Positions 62,550-64,000 of a stretch of 64,000 nucleotides of DNA are shown in pieces. The first letter of the stretch is position 1, and each line of letters opens with the position of its first letter. The notes beneath the pieces are model-generated. The model saw only the letters and a program-made list of their open reading frames with translations. It did no database searches and was not told the origin of the DNA. The stretch lies in assembly GCF_030936135.1 (NCBI RefSeq), contig NC_082595.1, positions 12,686,430 to 12,750,429 of the forward strand, given 5' to 3'. A program made the translations under genes and the position numbers. The DNA is from Gavia stellata. Taxonomy: Eukaryota > Chordata > Aves > Gaviiformes > Gaviidae.

Positions 62550-62739
62550 TATAGTTAAACACACAATGAGTTCTGAGAGAGGGTTTTAAGCGTATTACCA
62601 TCTCAAAAAGACTACAGTAAGGTAGCTGAATCGATTGTCTGGTTTCTGACCTACATGTTGAACTTAAACAAAAATGTACCAAAATGTTTATTTCACTACC
62701 AGGCCAGCTGAAGTGGTCTGAAACTTTCAAGACTTGTCT

Positions 62740-63421
62740 GATTTATTATTCATGTAGTTATCTTTATTGAACAATAAGATAGTTTGACAAATGGAAGTCC
62801 AAAAACTGGTATAACTGATGCTACAATACTGGTGCACTCTGCTGCATACAGTGATGCTAACATTATGGAATAAATCCACTTTAAATGCTCCAAGAAGGTA
62901 AGCCCTTTGTCCTACCACCAGAGGTACAAATACTTAATAATACCCCAGCATTTGGAAAAGTTCCACTGCCATCTGCTTATGTAAAATGACCTGTGTATGA
63001 CAGAAACAGGTTCCCAGTATGTTATAATAATTAAATGATTTGGTTTTACTGTCTTGGAAACCAGCAGCATCCTCCCACTAAGGAATGTGGAGCATAGCCC
63101 ACAAAGTATTTGTCCTGTCCTATCTCTAACATTGTTTAAGTTGGGAGAGGGAAGGAAGGAAAAGCTTAACTTTCTCCAACTGTTCATACACCCCTGCAAG
63201 ACAACAAATGCAAAGCTACAACCATATGTTAAAGTGGTGTCTTTAAGCCTGTTTATATAGATTTCTAGAACACATAAGGCAACCAATTTAAAAACACTTT
63301 CTCCAAGAAATTTGATCTGAATAATGAACCCTATATGATCACAGAATGAAAGCAAGTGCAAAGAGACACATGCAGGAGGTCCTTCAGAGAAGTGTCACGA
63401 GTCCCATGAGTTGTGGTTCAT
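62740..63421 (-). other. COX7A2L: Probable 3' UTR of COX7A2L
   Basis: This is the sequence directly downstream of the COX7A2L stop codon on the minus strand, up to the first AATAAA signals. It lacks recognised repeats. A 149-codon minus-strand frame at 62912-63361 lies inside it, but has no domain and is taken as chance. The distal end is inferred from the hexamers. Confidence 0.6.
62742..62768 (-). terminator. COX7A2L: Candidate polyadenylation signals of COX7A2L
   Basis: Two canonical AATAAA hexamers occur on the minus strand, at 62763-62768 and 62742-62747 (TTTATT on the plus strand). I saw no other AATAAA on this strand between the stop codon and this point. They would give a 3' UTR of roughly 650-700 bases. 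Which one is used cannot be told from sequence. Confidence 0.6.
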
Positions 63422-63565
63422 TTACTTTTGGTTTCTTGGTTGTGAGGCCATGTACAGCGCTACTAGACAGTAGATAGTCCCGCCTATTGTTAGAGCCATA
63501 GTGGTCCGATAAAGCAGCTTATCTGGAACTCCTCGTTTCAGGTGTACTGGCAGTCCATCTGCTTT
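63422..63565 (-). CDS. COX7A2L: COX7A2L terminal coding exon (partial gene)
   Basis: This is the last exon of COX7A2L (SCAF1/COX7RP), a mitochondrial inner-membrane protein of about 110 residues that links complex III to complex IV in respiratory supercomplexes. The exon encodes 47 residues plus TAA in phase 0. It starts [12 protein letters not shown], continues to [10 protein letters not shown], then the single membrane span ([17 protein letters not shown], about residues 24-40 of the exon), and ends ASQPRNQK. The [24 protein letters not shown] signature is that of COX7A2L, not of its paralogue COX7A2, which I recall as having GGVAD and TMTLTVGGTA at these places. A consensus acceptor (CTTCCCACAG) ends at 63566, so the frame open further right (to 63634) is intron read-through. 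The exons for the mitochondrial targeting and matrix parts are beyond the window. No internal stop or frameshift is seen. Confidence 0.93.
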   Translation of the reverse strand, partial: KADGLPVHLKRGVPDKLLYRTTMALTIGGTIYCLVALYMASQPRNQK

Positions 63566-64000
63566 CTGTGGGAAGAGTTCAAAAAGAAAACAAACAGAAA
63601 AAGAAATGAACACCCATACCAAGGCCATAAACAAGCTACCTCAGGTAAATTAAGAGACTTTCATAAGGGAAACCTCCTGACAAATAGGCTATCTGCAATC
63701 AAGTGTATTATGTACTTTTCATTTAGCAAGACAAATGCAAAGGCAAGTTAATTTTATTAGCCAAAGCTGTTAAGTGCACGCAAAAAGAACATATCTTGAA
63801 ATATTTCTAAAGAGGACCTGGATGGGAAAAGTGTCACTAACAAAAGAACGTGAAAAGATATGTATAAAAAAATTATTCACCAAGTCAGACTGACACATTC
63901 CAAATGCAAGTGGCATGTAAGAGAGAAAAGGGAACATTATATAAAGCACATTCTTGATGTTTTTAAAAGAATGCTTAGCTGATTTGTTTTATGAAAAGTC
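63566..64000 (-). other. COX7A2L: 3' end of the last COX7A2L intron (partial)
   Basis: The minus strand ends here with a pyrimidine-containing tract and CAG directly before the terminal exon. No upstream exon ending in a donor site with the expected Phe-Phe-Gln residues was found up to the window edge. The intron is therefore longer than 435 bases. Confidence 0.75.

Noticed and set aside
62912..63361. 149-codon minus-strand frame just downstream of COX7A2L
   Set aside because: It lies in the probable 3' UTR, starts after the stop codon, and has no domain.
63566..63634. N-terminal extension of the COX7A2L frame to a Met at 63634
   Set aside because: It reads through a consensus CAG acceptor into intron sequence. 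The extra residues are Phe/Ser-rich and unlike the conserved matrix region of the protein.

Overview
The window looks like a bird nuclear chromosome segment. The evidence is repeated truncated copies of the avian CR1 retrotransposon, whose 3' tails carry the TCATAGAATC / TCACAGAATC octamer motif and the stock phrase GGTTGGAAAAGACCT. They are set in AT-rich DNA with few tandem repeats. There is also a recognisable vertebrate exon at the right edge. I see no prokaryotic, viral or plasmid features, operons or CRISPR arrays.

Only one protein-coding gene is supported. At 63422-63565 on the minus strand lies the terminal coding exon of COX7A2L (SCAF1, the COX7A-related factor that joins respiratory complexes III and IV). 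It has a clean 3' splice acceptor, a stop codon, and a probable 3' UTR running down to about 62740 with two AATAAA signals. The rest of the gene lies to the right of the window.

The other roughly 62.7 kb is intergenic, or possibly intronic or lncRNA sequence without visible coding exons. It contains: an ancient L3/CR1 fragment at the left edge (1-290); a CR1 at 3443-3965; a second ancient L3/CR1 fragment at 15958-16600; an outward-facing pair of CR1 tails at 18870-19465; a short CR1 at 30304-30480; a younger CR1 with a doubled tail at 37883-38466; an oppositely oriented CR1 tail at 39771-39898; a CR1 tail at 45393-45497; and a probable tRNA-like repeat remnant at 45046-45110. Two base-composition anomalies stand out: a CpG-clustered patch near 21.4-21.6 kb and a CpG-poor, GC-rich block at 35.9-36.6 kb. 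Several perfect palindromes or hairpins are not explained by any repeat I recognise (9059, 40816, 43532, 58303).

I found no undescribed multi-gene system. Open reading frames outside the listed features are short, have no recognisable domains or splice context, and are best read as chance. The most useful follow-ups are the hairpin at 43532-43568, the CpG patch, the CR1 inverted pair with its doubled tail, and the long gene-free stretch beside COX7A2L, where mammals have EML4.
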